Assembly (NCBI RefSeq): GCF_004208535.1
Contig: NZ_SGIS01000023.1
Coordinates: 1-64,000, forward strand
Source: Sphingomonas populi
GTDB lineage: Bacteria; Pseudomonadota; Alphaproteobacteria; Sphingomonadales; Sphingomonadaceae
DNA: 64,000 nt
Direction: 5' to 3'
Part shown: positions 40,736 to 49,581 of the stretch, piece by piece
Numbering within the stretch: position 1 is the first letter of the stretch
Layout of the letters: every line of letters starts with the position of its first letter
The notes under the pieces: generated by a model
Told to the model about the DNA's origin: nothing
What the model saw: the letters and a program-made list of their open reading frames with translations, nothing else
Databases searched by the model: none
Position numbers and translations under genes: made by a program

Positions 40736-41545
40736 TTACATTTCGACCGGCTCAAAGTGACGCATGATTGCCTGCTCGATACTTAGCGCAGCCAATCTGG
40801 ACGTCTTTGGGTTTTCCGTAAGCGGTTCATTGTGTAAGCAGATGTTGAAGTCGCCGAAGGCACCGCGCGCTGTGACCTCATGGCTGTTCAGGTGCGCCTG
40901 AGCATCCGCGACGAGGGTTACTTTGGTTTTCTGAAACCCGATTCCGGCGAGTGCAACGGCCGCCGTGACATTGGCATTCTTTGGGAAAAGGCGAGACGCC
41001 TCCTCCGCGTTTCCTTCGAAAAATACGGTGCGATCCGAGACGGACGACAAGTCGCAAAGCGTTTCGGCTGCACTGCCTCGCCATGCTGCTGGCGGCTTGG
41101 CTCCGAGATACTCGACAGAAGACAGTCCGGCGAGCCTTGCGGCGCGGAGCGCATCGAGGCCTCCGATGGCGCCCGATGCGACCGTAAGCCGGCTGTTGCC
41201 AGCCACGGCGGCAGCTTCCAGTTCGCTACGCAACAGGGGGTCGGACAGGCTACCGATCGACACGATGACCGTGTCGATGCCTGCGCGGAGCAGGACCGGG
41301 ACCACGTCGCGAACGGCGCCGTGGCTAGCGCACTCGACGACTAAGGACGGTTCCCACGCAACAAGGGCAAGCGGGTCGTGAAAGAACTGTAGAGCCCCTT
41401 CATCGGAGGTATCGATGGCATGGGTGCCGGTCACAAGCGCGGCCGTAATATCGAACACTCCGCCAGAACGCCTGAAAGAAGCGCGAAGGTTCCGCGCCAT
41501 GGCGCCGAAGCCGATCACCGCGAGCTTCTTCCTTCCGTCTACCAT
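40736..41545 (-). CDS. Aspartate dehydrogenase-like (NadX family) oxidoreductase
   Basis: ATG 41545 with GAGGGG upstream gives 269 residues. L-A-V-I-G-F-G-A-M-A (8-17) is the NAD(P) site, and V-A-S-G-A-I-G-G-L-D-A-L near residue 125 and L-F-P-K-N-A-N-V-T-A-A-V-A-L-A-G near 195 are the AspDH-domain marks. The canonical enzyme makes iminoaspartate for NAD synthesis, but no nadA or nadC is nearby. Homologues occur in aromatic-compound clusters with an aldehyde dehydrogenase, as here, with unknown substrates. It is the first gene of the leftward set and is divergent from the aldehyde dehydrogenase gene. Confidence 0.85.
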   Translation of the reverse strand: MVDGRKKLAVIGFGAMARNLRASFRRSGGVFDITAALVTGTHAIDTSDEGALQFFHDPLALVAWEPSLVVECASHGAVRDVVPVLLRAGIDTVIVSIGSLSDPLLRSELEAAAVAGNSRLTVASGAIGGLDALRAARLAGLSSVEYLGAKPPAAWRGSAAETLCDLSSVSDRTVFFEGNAEEASRLFPKNANVTAAVALAGIGFQKTKVTLVADAQAHLNSHEVTARGAFGDFNICLHNEPLTENPKTSRLAALSIEQAIMRHFEPVEM

Positions 41546-41710
41546 TTTGCCCCTCGTGTTTGCGCGTATGGGTGCGGACTCACGCACGCCGCATACTAGC
41601 CTGACCCTTCGTACGGACTTTAACCCTAACCTGCAAGTCAGTATATGCGGTAGGCCGCTGTGAGCCTCGGGCAGGTATTAAAAGCCAAGAGCCGAGAAAT
41701 TTTCGATCGA

Positions 41711-41738
41711 CATATTGACTGACGTGGCAGTTGGTATC
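41711..41738 (+). promoter_or_regulatory. Shared TTGACTGACG motif, copy 1 (before the aldehyde dehydrogenase)
   Basis: CATATTGACTGACGTG lies about 170 bases upstream of the aldehyde dehydrogenase start, in the region it shares with the divergent NadX-like gene. Two similar sites occur at 43609 and 47014. The TTGACT part could be a -35 element, and GACTGACG the left arm of an operator. The rest of the 346-base gap shows no gene. Confidence 0.55.
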
Positions 41739-41891
41739 AAGCCTTCGACCGCACGCACGGCGTTGAAGCACGGTCGGAGATCGTCGGAATCTTATCCGCT
41801 TGTCGCCCTTCACATGGCGAGCGGCTCACGCCGAAAATTTGGCGAGACGGCCCGCCCCTGGGCTGGTCTGTAAACAGCGAGGTTATGTCCG

Positions 41892-43373
41892 ATGTCAGTC
41901 GTTCGCAGCTACGATCATTATATTGATGGCGCGCCCACAAAAAGTCTGGGCGAAGGCGTAATTGGGCGGCATTCTTCGGCGCATGGCGGGCATCTTGCCG
42001 ATTACGCCGCTGGCGACGGACGCGACGTCGACGTTGCGGTCGCTGCGGCCCGTTCGGCATTTGACGGAGGATGGGCCGACTCGACGGGCGAAGGGCGGGC
42101 TGCGATTCTGAATCGCTTTGCCGACCTGATCGACGCTAACGTCGAGAGACTGGCTGCGATCGAAGCGGAGGAAGTCGGAAAGCCGATCCGGTTTGCCCGC
42201 TTCGAGATCATGGCGGCGGCGAACCTGACCCGTTACGCTGCGGCGTTGGCATGGCAGATCGCCGGCCATGTGTTCACCCATCTAGGCCCCGACAAGATGG
42301 GGTTGGTGACGCGGGAGCCGTGCGGCGTCGTTGGCCTCATCACGCCCTGGAATTTTCCGATTCTGACGCTTTTCCAGAAATTGCCTTACGCCCTCGCGGC
42401 GGGCTGTACGGTTGTGTTGAAACCGTCGGAATTTACCTCCGGCACCGCCCTGGAAGTCGCGGCGCTAGCGACCGAGGCAGGGGTGCCCGCCGGGGTCATC
42501 AACGTGGTCACCGGCACCGGCGGCGCCGTCGGTAGCGCGATCGTAACGCATCCCGATGTGGACATGATCTCGTTCACTGGCTCGACCGCCGTCGGCAAGC
42601 AAATCCTTCGCGATGCGGCCGGTACGGTCAAGAAAGTCGCGCTGGAACTGGGTGGAAAGGCCGCGAACATCGTCTTTGCCGACGCGGATATCGAAGCTGC
42701 GCTGGACGGCGTTCTCTTCGGATTTACGTTCAACCAGGGGCAGACATGTGTTGCTGGCGCGCGCCTGCTCATTGAATCCGCAATAGCACCTGCATTCCTC
42801 GAACAATTGGCTGCCCGCGCCGCGCGTCTTCGGATCGGCCTGCCGCTTGACGAGCAGACGGACATCGCCAGCCTCATCCACCAAGCGCATCTTGAGGGCT
42901 TGGTGCAGCATGTGAAGACTGCGCAGGAGGAAGGTGCCACGGTCCTGGCGGGCGGCAAGCGGCTGGACGGTGCGTTCCCGGATGGGTTCTTCATGGCGCC
43001 GACCATCGTGTCTGACGTGCGGCCCGACATGCGACTGTTCCGCGATGAGGTGTTCGGGCCGGTGCTCACCGTCACGACGTTCGATACCGTTGACGAGGCC
43101 GTGAGCCTGGCCAACGATACCGAATACGGCTTGGCTAACGGTGTTTGGACAAAAGACATCGACAAGGCGTTGACCGTCTCGCGTCGGTTCCGCAGCGGCA
43201 TCGTGTTCGTCAACACCTATCTGGATGGTGCCCCGCAGCTCCCGCTCGGTGGCTACAAACAGAGCGGGCTCGGGCGAGAGAATGGTCTCGATGGTCTGTA
43301 CGAGTATATGGAATTGAAATCGACGGTTGTCAGGACAGGCCCTCGCGTGCCGGTGCTCGGGCATACCATCTAA
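41892..43373 (+). CDS. Aldehyde dehydrogenase, first rightward gene of the catabolic island
   Basis: The 493-residue protein has T-P-W-N-F-P (151-156), F-T-G-S-T-A-V-G for cofactor, Glu252 in L-E-L-G-G-K and Cys286 in N-Q-G-Q-T-C-V-A-G. The active site is complete. It oxidises an aldehyde, probably aromatic or semialdehyde, to an acid. It stands between the NadX-like gene (divergent) and the ring-cleavage dioxygenase. In a pathway it would follow the GMC alcohol oxidation and feed the CoA transferase. A shared promoter motif lies upstream. Confidence 0.92.
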   Translation: MSVVRSYDHYIDGAPTKSLGEGVIGRHSSAHGGHLADYAAGDGRDVDVAVAAARSAFDGGWADSTGEGRAAILNRFADLIDANVERLAAIEAEEVGKPIRFARFEIMAAANLTRYAAALAWQIAGHVFTHLGPDKMGLVTREPCGVVGLITPWNFPILTLFQKLPYALAAGCTVVLKPSEFTSGTALEVAALATEAGVPAGVINVVTGTGGAVGSAIVTHPDVDMISFTGSTAVGKQILRDAAGTVKKVALELGGKAANIVFADADIEAALDGVLFGFTFNQGQTCVAGARLLIESAIAPAFLEQLAARAARLRIGLPLDEQTDIASLIHQAHLEGLVQHVKTAQEEGATVLAGGKRLDGAFPDGFFMAPTIVSDVRPDMRLFRDEVFGPVLTVTTFDTVDEAVSLANDTEYGLANGVWTKDIDKALTVSRRFRSGIVFVNTYLDGAPQLPLGGYKQSGLGRENGLDGLYEYMELKSTVVRTGPRVPVLGHTI

Positions 43374-43608
43374 GCGTATTGGCACGGGCTCAACGGTCAT
43401 TGCCCCAAGCAAAGGGCTCCGCCCGAGAGGCGAATTGACGTTGACCCGTGCCAAAGTTCCCCGGCTGCACCGATTACTTGTTCAGCAAATATAAGACCTT
43501 GGGCAGAATTGTACCCCGTAGAACAGGTCATGCGAACCAATGGATCATACGCGCTTCAAAACCGTCGAACAACGAAGCCGGCGCTGCTCGACACTTTGAA
43601 GTAATTAT

Positions 43609-43639
43609 GCGTGTTGACTGACGTGAAGGTAAGTTTTAG
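43609..43639 (+). promoter_or_regulatory. Shared TTGACTGACG motif, copy 2 (before the gentisate-type dioxygenase)
   Basis: GTGTTGACTGACGTG then AAGGTAAGT lies about 170 bases before the dioxygenase start, a position equivalent to copy 1. The right arm GGTAAGT partly complements the left arm. The gap of 415 bases between the two genes holds no other recognisable feature. Confidence 0.6.
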
Positions 43640-43788
43640 AGATGCCGAAGGGCTTTTGTCGACATGAATCGGCATCCCCCGACACAGGCGACCTGCAGGC
43701 TGATCGAGCAGATGGGGATCACGATGTCACTCTTCGGTTACGGACCTTCCTTGCCTGATCGCGGCCCGCGCGCTGACAGGAAGGCGGC

Positions 43789-44835
43789 ATGAGCTTGCCC
43801 CTCGGCAGTGATGCGGCCCTTGCGGCGGATCGCAGCGTTTTTTACGACGCACTCGACCGTGAGAGCCTTGGCCCTTTGTGGGAATCGCTGAAAGGTCTGG
43901 TGCCAAGCGAGCCGCGCCCGAAAGCCGTTCCCCATGCCTGGCGCTATGCCGAGGTCCGGCCACGCCTTATGGAAGCTGGTTCGCTCATCTCCGCTGAAGA
44001 GGCCGAGCGCCGTGTGCTGGTCCTGCAGAACCCCGGCCTGCCGGGTGCATCGCAGATTACCGACACGATTTATGCCGGGCTCCAACTCATCCTTCCCGGT
44101 GAAATTGCGCCGGCCCATCGGCATAGCCAGTCCGCACTCCGCTTCGTGATCGAAGGGCAGGGCGCGTTCACCGCGGTTGATGGCGAGCGCACGACCATGC
44201 ATCCCGGCGACCTCATCATTACCCCCGCCGGGACCTGGCACGATCATGGCCATGACGGGGAGGGGCCTGTGGTCTGGATGGATGGCCTGGATGTTCCGCT
44301 TGTGCGGTTCCTGGGCGCGGGCTTTCGTGAGGAATATAACGAATCGGCTCAGGTTGTCACCCGGCCCGAAGGCGATGCTGACGCACGCTACGGCGCGGGT
44401 TTGCTGCCGATCGATTCCGACACGCGTGTGACGTCGCCGATCTTCAACTATCCCTATGCGCGGACGCGCGCGGCGCTGGAAAGCATTGCCCGCAGCGGCG
44501 CGCCCGATCCGCATCATGGGTTCGCACTGAAATACGTCAATCCGACCAATGGCGACTGGGCCATACCGACCATCGGGGCGAGTATGCGCCTGCTGCCTGC
44601 CGGGTTCTCGACACAGCCTTATAAATCAACCGCCGGCGCAGTGGCGGTGATCGTCGAGGGACGGGTCGCGGCGACGATCGGCGACACGCGGATCGAGCTG
44701 GGGGAGCGCGACATCCTCGCCATGCCCGGCTGGACGTCGCAGGTTTTCGAGGCGTTGGAAGACACCGTTTTGTTCATCTTCTCCGACCAGCCAGTGCATG
44801 AAAAGCTCGGCTTGTGGCGCGAAAGCAAAGGCTGA
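43789..44835 (+). CDS. Gentisate 1,2-dioxygenase-type cupin
   Basis: The 348-residue bicupin has iron ligands His110 and His112 in P-A-H-R-H-S-Q-S-A-L-R-F and His151 in G-T-W-H-D-H-G-H, the positions known for gentisate and salicylate 1,2-dioxygenases. The W-x-D-x-L-D stretch near residue 160 is also conserved. The enzyme opens the ring of gentisate between C1 and C2 to give maleylpyruvate. Related enzymes accept salicylate or 1-hydroxy-2-naphthoate. The fumarylacetoacetase-family gene follows by 3 bases. No maleylpyruvate isomerase gene is present in the window. Confidence 0.92.
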   Translation: MSLPLGSDAALAADRSVFYDALDRESLGPLWESLKGLVPSEPRPKAVPHAWRYAEVRPRLMEAGSLISAEEAERRVLVLQNPGLPGASQITDTIYAGLQLILPGEIAPAHRHSQSALRFVIEGQGAFTAVDGERTTMHPGDLIITPAGTWHDHGHDGEGPVVWMDGLDVPLVRFLGAGFREEYNESAQVVTRPEGDADARYGAGLLPIDSDTRVTSPIFNYPYARTRAALESIARSGAPDPHHGFALKYVNPTNGDWAIPTIGASMRLLPAGFSTQPYKSTAGAVAVIVEGRVAATIGDTRIELGERDILAMPGWTSQVFEALEDTVLFIFSDQPVHEKLGLWRESKG

Positions 44836-44838
44836 CCG

Positions 44839-45714
44839 ATGAAATTCTGCCGCTTCAACAAGGATCGGATTGGTGTCGTTCAGGGCGAACTGATCCACGA
44901 CGTCACGAGCCTATTCGACCGGCAATTATCCTGGCCGACGGCAGCGGGCGACGCCATCATCGCCCAGCTTGCTGCTGTTCATGCCAGCGGTATTGATCTG
45001 GCGAAAATGCCGGTCGTGCCGCTTGCGGACGTGCGCCTGGAAAGTCCGGTCGCCAACCCGAACAAGATCATCGGCGCGCCGGTCAATTATCACGCGCACA
45101 TCGCTGAAGCGAACGCCGACGCCGAGATCAATTCCGGCCGAACGTACACGACGTTGGAAGCCTATGGCTTGTTTCTAAAGGCGAATAGCAGCCTGATCGG
45201 TCCTGCGGACGACATAAGCCTCGCGTTTGCAGATCGCCGGACCGACCATGAAGTCGAATTGGTGGTGGTCATCGGCAAGACGGCTCGCCATGTCTCGCGT
45301 GACGATGCGTTTGGTTACATCGCCGGGTACACGGTCGGCCTCGATATGACGGTGCGCGGTGCCGAAGTACCGAGCTATCGCAAATCGCCCGATGGCTATT
45401 GCGTGTTGGGGCCGTGGCTCGTCACCCCGGACGAGATCAAAAACCCGGATAAGCTTGGGCTGAGTCTCACCGTGAACGGCGAAACCCGGCAGTCCGCGAA
45501 CACCGATTTGCTCATTCTCGGCGTGGCCCGGCTGATCGAATATGCCAGCGCGATCTACACGCTCTACCCAGGCGATATCATCATGACCGGAACTCCGGCG
45601 GGCGTCGGGCCGGTGGAAGCCGGCGACCTGATTGATGCTACGGTCGAACAGGTCGGAAGCCTGCGCATCCGCGTCATCCCGGCGCGACCGACGGTGCAGG
45701 GTGCAAGCGCGTAA
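44839..45714 (+). CDS. Fumarylacetoacetate hydrolase family protein (fumarylpyruvate/maleylpyruvate hydrolase)
   Basis: The 291-residue protein has R-R-T-D-H-E-V-E-L-V-V-V-I-G-K with metal ligands Glu138 and Glu140, and Asp169 in V-G-L-D-M-T-V-R. F-L-K-A-N-S-S-L, Y-R-K-S-P-D-G-Y and I-M-T-G-T-P-A-G-V-G complete the family pattern. It hydrolyses the ring-cleavage product to pyruvate plus fumarate or maleate. It starts three bases after the dioxygenase stop and is co-translated. Without a glutathione-dependent isomerase nearby, direct hydrolysis of maleylpyruvate is possible. Confidence 0.93.
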   Translation: MKFCRFNKDRIGVVQGELIHDVTSLFDRQLSWPTAAGDAIIAQLAAVHASGIDLAKMPVVPLADVRLESPVANPNKIIGAPVNYHAHIAEANADAEINSGRTYTTLEAYGLFLKANSSLIGPADDISLAFADRRTDHEVELVVVIGKTARHVSRDDAFGYIAGYTVGLDMTVRGAEVPSYRKSPDGYCVLGPWLVTPDEIKNPDKLGLSLTVNGETRQSANTDLLILGVARLIEYASAIYTLYPGDIIMTGTPAGVGPVEAGDLIDATVEQVGSLRIRVIPARPTVQGASA

Positions 45715-45834
45715 TGTCTGTTCACCGCTGCGGCCTCGTGACAGTCGTACTTGGTCTACGCGGGGGGCACAGAATGATTGACGGAAGGCTATGATGATGC
45801 TCGTCGAGCCAATGGAAAAGCCGGGAAGCATCGC

Positions 45835-46449
45835 ATGAGTTTGAAATTGCCCATAGCGCCGAGTGTGGGCGAGGTGACGGATACGTCAGGTCCGGCAGCG
45901 CCGATCGTAACGCGGCCTGGGCGCTACAGCGGGATGCACCAGTTGATGCATTGGGGCACGGCCGTGATGATGTTTGTCATTATCGTGCTGGGCTGGATTA
46001 TGCATGTTCAGCCCGACTCGGTCGCCCTGCTGCCGCTCTGGGAATGGCACAAGACGCTTGGCTTGTTCGTGCTCGTCGTAACCGCGTTCCGCTTGGTCTG
46101 GCGGCTCAAAGCTCCGCCGCCCCCGCCGCTTCCTGGTCAGCCGAGGTGGGATCACAGGCTGGCACAATGCACCTACGCAGTGTTCTTCGCGACACTCATC
46201 TGGATGCCGGCGACCGGATATGTGTTTTCGACCGCAGGTGGCTACCCACCCAAGCTGTTCAATATCCTTCAAACGCCAGCGCTTTTCGGGAAGAGCCCCA
46301 AGATCGAGGCGCTCGCGCAGTGGCTTCACCTTTCATCGCAATGGCTGATCTATGGCCTGATCCTGCTACACTTGGCGGGCGTGCTGTATCATGTCGTCAT
46401 AGTGCGGGACCGCACCCTCGACCGAATGCTGCCCGAACCTTTGGACTGA
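45835..46449 (+). CDS. Cytochrome b561 family membrane protein
   Basis: ATG 45835 after GGGAAG gives 204 residues. Four membrane helices can be seen, with haem ligand candidates His35 and His39 (M-H-Q-L-M-H-W), His72 (E-W-H-K-T) and histidines in W-L-H-L-S-S-Q and L-L-H-L-A-G. Such proteins carry electrons between periplasmic or cytoplasmic dehydrogenases and quinone. Its place downstream of the ring-cleavage genes and in the same island as the GMC enzyme suggests it accepts electrons from that enzyme. Confidence 0.9.
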   Translation: MSLKLPIAPSVGEVTDTSGPAAPIVTRPGRYSGMHQLMHWGTAVMMFVIIVLGWIMHVQPDSVALLPLWEWHKTLGLFVLVVTAFRLVWRLKAPPPPPLPGQPRWDHRLAQCTYAVFFATLIWMPATGYVFSTAGGYPPKLFNILQTPALFGKSPKIEALAQWLHLSSQWLIYGLILLHLAGVLYHVVIVRDRTLDRMLPEPLD

Positions 46450-46458
46450 ACGGGTATC

Positions 46459-46497
46459 CACCCCGGCGAATGGGGTGACCCACTTTTCGTTTTTTCC
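46459..46497 (+). terminator. Probable intrinsic terminator after cytochrome b561
   Basis: CACCCC-GGCGAAT-GGGGTG forms a six-base GC stem 9 bases after the stop, followed by a T-rich stretch ending in TTTTTT about 13 bases later. The long gap before the T run lowers confidence; the repeat may instead be an IS end. Confidence 0.45.
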
Positions 46498-46639
46498 ATA
46501 AACTTGTGACGGGATCGCGCTCGCCTGTGGCGGGTCCTCTCCACGACCTCGGGATATCGTGCCAGTCGTCACGAAGAACACCACGGGCCCTGAGCCTGAC
46601 TGACGCCTGAGACTCCCAAATCACAGAAAATCTGCTTCG

Positions 46640-46920
46640 CCGTGGCGCTGGTTCTGAACACCGAACAGCGGACCCGGCTTGCGGCGGTTGTGGAGCGAGG
46701 GCCAATATGGCGTGCTGCGCTGGCGGCTTGTCGATCTGGCGCAGTGGCTATGGGATGAGTTCGCGCTCTCCGTCACGCGTGATACCCTTGGGCGCGAGCT
46801 TCGCGCGATAGTCTATCGCAAGCTCTCCGCGCGACCCCGTCATCGGGCCAGAAATTTGACGACATTGGCGATTTTAAAAAGCCTTCTTCGGCCCTCTTGT
46901 GCCTCGGAGTGCGGCAGTGA
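46640..46920 (+). pseudogene. IS630-family transposase, N-terminal/middle remnant
   Basis: In two frames this reads L-N-T-E-Q-R-T-R-L-A-A-V-V-E-R-G-P, then Y-G-V-L-R-W-R-L-V-D-L-A-Q-W-L-W-D-E-F, then D-T-L-G-R-E-L-R and Y-R-K-L-S-A-R-P-R-H, then D-I-G-D-F-K-K. This is the winged-helix DNA-binding part and linker of an IS630 transposase. Two frameshifts and the absence of the DDE catalytic domain show decay. It is not contiguous with the C-terminal piece at the window start. It sits between the cytochrome gene and the TonB receptor gene. Confidence 0.85.
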
Positions 46921-47013
46921 GCGCGTGGGTTCCTTGGTAAAAGGCGTTCTCCAAGCACGCCGGGACGGAACGGGTCATACTTTTTTGATGGCAAGTTTTT
47001 CACACGCGTAATA

Positions 47014-47041
47014 TATGTTGACTGACGCGTACGTAAGTCGC
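47014..47041 (+). promoter_or_regulatory. Shared TTGACTGACG motif, copy 3 (before the TonB receptor)
   Basis: ATGTTGACTGACG-CGTA-CGTAAGTC is the most symmetric copy: GACTGACG and CGTAAGTC pair at 7 of 8 positions around a four-base centre. It lies about 220 bases before the receptor start. The dyad form suggests a TetR-type operator. Between it and the receptor start there is no gene. Confidence 0.6.
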
Positions 47042-47243
47042 ATGAAGAGCGACGGCCGCCAGGCCCGATTCAGATCGTTATGGCGGAGCGGGCAGCGTGC
47101 CAGGCGGATCGCCTGTGCCGACGGCGAGAGGGGTGTAAAGATCAAATAACCCGCTTTTCTTTTGTTGTCAGAAAAGTGACTTGCTCGCCAATATTCACCA
47201 ATGAAAACAAACTATAAGTTTGGGGATTTTAAGGGGATACTCA

Positions 47244-49499
47244 ATGTTAAACGGCATCAAACTAACCACGTTTTGTTTGTCCATTACTTCGGCCATGCCG
47301 GCGCTCGCTCAGGCCCAATTGGCACCGCCCCAGTCGACCGTCGCAACACCTGTAATGGAAAACGAAATTGTCGTGACGGCGGAGAAGCGCTCGGATCGTG
47401 CGCAGGATGTGCCGATTTCGTTGGGCGTTATCTCGGGAGAACAGCTCAGCAAAGCTGGTATCACGAATGTGACCCAGCTTGGCGCACAGCTTCCGAACGT
47501 TTCCCTTACTGCCCCCTTTGGTGAGGCGCAGCCCGCGTTCGTTGTCCGCGGCGTTACCATGTCCGACTATGCTATGAACCAGCAAAGTCCGATCGCGATT
47601 TACGTCGATGAAGTTTATAAGGGCGTCGCTGCCGTTCAGGCGTTGCAGCTTTATGACTTGCAGCGAGTCGAAGTGTTGCGCGGCCCGCAAGGTACTCTTT
47701 ACGGCAAGAACGCCACTGGCGGCGCCGTAAGTTTTTATACACAGACGCCGCTATTCGACGGTACGCATGGCTATATTTCTGCCGGCTACGGTAATTACAA
47801 CCGTAAGCAGGTTGAGGGCGCTATCGGTACGCAGCTCAGCGACACCCTCGCCGTTCGCTTTGCCGGCCGCTACGAGAAGGCGGATGGTTGGGGCCATGAA
47901 ATTGAACCCAACGTTCGCGATACCGGCGGCAAAAACAATTATTCGTTTCGCGGCAGTCTGCGTTTCCACCCCAACACGGACACGGACATCATTCTGCGCG
48001 GCTCAATCGGCCGGATTCGTTCGACGGGCATTCCCGAGCAAAGCCGGAACGGGCCGGAGGGCGTTTTCTTCACGAACCCGCCTTTCGACCGGTCAGGATT
48101 GGGGTTCTATGAAAATGCCAAGGGCGAATCTTCGAGCCTGCGGAGCGATACGAAGAGCGCCTCGCTGACCATCAAGCAGCGCCTGTCCGAAGGTCTGTCG
48201 CTGACCTCGATCAGCTCTTACGATCATGGTCGCCTGTTTAACGACGAAGACGTGGACAACACCCCGTTTAAGCTGGTCCATATCGGGGATCTCTCAAACG
48301 TTACCGCGTATGCGCAAGATCTGCGATTGGGCTACGATGCGGGGCCGCTCGAACTTCTGGGCGGTGCCTATTATAACCATGAAAAGGTGCGCTTCAGTGA
48401 ACAGGACGAATTCCTGTTTCAGGACGGCACGTATGATCCCGCTAACCCTGGAGCATCATCCTGCGCACAAGATGGCTTTACCGGCTGCCGCTATGTCAAC
48501 AATCTGACCCAGATCAAGGATAGCACCGCAGTCTATGTGAACGCCAACTATCATGTCACCCCCAAACTCGATCTGGTCGGCGGCGTTCGTTACACGCATG
48601 ATGTGGCACGCCTTCCGCAATATCGGTCCTATTACGACTTTCATGATGGTATGACCGGTGCCGAACTGCATGAAGGCCTTGTCACGATCACGGAGTCGCC
48701 GATCAAGCGCAAGGTCGACAACAATGTCAGTTTCAAGCTCGGCGCAAATTATAAGCCGAACCGCGACACATTGCTCTATGCCAGCTACAGCACCGGGTAT
48801 CGAGGCTCGTCCTTCAACGGTCTGGCCTTCAACTCGCCTGCCCAGATCACTGCGGCCAATCCCGAAAAGGTTTATGCCGTCGAAGTGGGCGAGAAGATTC
48901 AGCTTTTTGATCGTAAGCTAACCGTCAACAGTGCTGTGTTCCACTACCTCTACAAGAACCAGCAAACCCTGGGCTCGTTTGACCAGAGCATTATCCAAAC
49001 GCTGTTCAACGCTCCGGCTGCCAAGATTTGGGGTGGTGAATTTGATATCACCCTTCAGCCGGTGCACGCGTTGCGCTTCAACGTGAGCGGCGGCTATCTT
49101 GATGGCACGTACGGCAAGGGGATCATCGGGGGCGCACAGGTTGAGGGCCATCGATTGATTGGTGCCGCCAAGTGGACGCTGGATACCGGGGCTACCGTTA
49201 TTGCGGTAGATGATGAGCGGCATTCCCTGTCGTTCAATGCTCAGGCGAACTATACTGGTCGTCGCTATTTTGATATTTTCCAGCAAGAGGCGACCAGCCA
49301 ACCTGGCTTCTGGCTGGTCAATGGCAATATTGCGCTAGAGGACAAGAAAAGAGGCGTAAAGCTTTCGGCATGGGGCCGGAACCTGCTGGGCAAGCACTAT
49401 GTCAGCACCATGCAGGACATCCGGTCATTTACCAATCAGGTGTTCACTGCGCTTGGTGAGCCGCGCACGTATGGCGTAGACGTGAAGTTTACGTTCTGA
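47244..49499 (+). CDS. TonB-dependent receptor of the catabolic island
   Basis: ATG 47244 after AAGGGG gives 751 residues. The signal peptide ends near residue 22 (P-A-L-A-Q-A). N-E-I-V-V-T-A-E-K-R is the TonB box region. The plug has Q-D-V-P-I-S-L-G-V-I-S and V-E-V-L-R-G-P-Q-G-T-L-Y-G-K-N-A-T-G-G. The barrel ends G-V-D-V-K-F-T-F. This is the FecA-like/CirA-like group that sphingomonads use for uptake of aromatic and other organic compounds. It precedes an MFS carrier, so the pair covers both membranes. Base composition is somewhat lower in GC than the neighbouring receptors. Confidence 0.94.
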   Translation: MLNGIKLTTFCLSITSAMPALAQAQLAPPQSTVATPVMENEIVVTAEKRSDRAQDVPISLGVISGEQLSKAGITNVTQLGAQLPNVSLTAPFGEAQPAFVVRGVTMSDYAMNQQSPIAIYVDEVYKGVAAVQALQLYDLQRVEVLRGPQGTLYGKNATGGAVSFYTQTPLFDGTHGYISAGYGNYNRKQVEGAIGTQLSDTLAVRFAGRYEKADGWGHEIEPNVRDTGGKNNYSFRGSLRFHPNTDTDIILRGSIGRIRSTGIPEQSRNGPEGVFFTNPPFDRSGLGFYENAKGESSSLRSDTKSASLTIKQRLSEGLSLTSISSYDHGRLFNDEDVDNTPFKLVHIGDLSNVTAYAQDLRLGYDAGPLELLGGAYYNHEKVRFSEQDEFLFQDGTYDPANPGASSCAQDGFTGCRYVNNLTQIKDSTAVYVNANYHVTPKLDLVGGVRYTHDVARLPQYRSYYDFHDGMTGAELHEGLVTITESPIKRKVDNNVSFKLGANYKPNRDTLLYASYSTGYRGSSFNGLAFNSPAQITAANPEKVYAVEVGEKIQLFDRKLTVNSAVFHYLYKNQQTLGSFDQSIIQTLFNAPAAKIWGGEFDITLQPVHALRFNVSGGYLDGTYGKGIIGGAQVEGHRLIGAAKWTLDTGATVIAVDDERHSLSFNAQANYTGRRYFDIFQQEATSQPGFWLVNGNIALEDKKRGVKLSAWGRNLLGKHYVSTMQDIRSFTNQVFTALGEPRTYGVDVKFTF

Positions 49500-49509
49500 A
49501 GGGTCTTTC

Positions 49510-49542
49510 CGTGCAATCGTCGTTTCACGCGACGATTGCACG
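49510..49542. promoter_or_regulatory. Long perfect hairpin between the TonB receptor and MFS genes
   Basis: CGTGCAATCGTCG and its exact complement CGACGATTGCACG flank a seven-base loop, 10 bases after the receptor stop. No T run follows, so it is not a standard terminator. It could stabilise the receptor mRNA, reduce read-through into the carrier gene or bind a regulator. Confidence 0.75.
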
Positions 49543-49581
49543 AAGATGAGCTGAAAAAAGTATAATCATAGGACCCTCGAT

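Noticed and set aside
46596-46615. CTGACTGACGCCTGAGAC as a further copy of the island motif
   Set aside because: It lacks the TT before GACTGACG and the right arm, and lies at the edge of the IS630 remnant, not before a gene.
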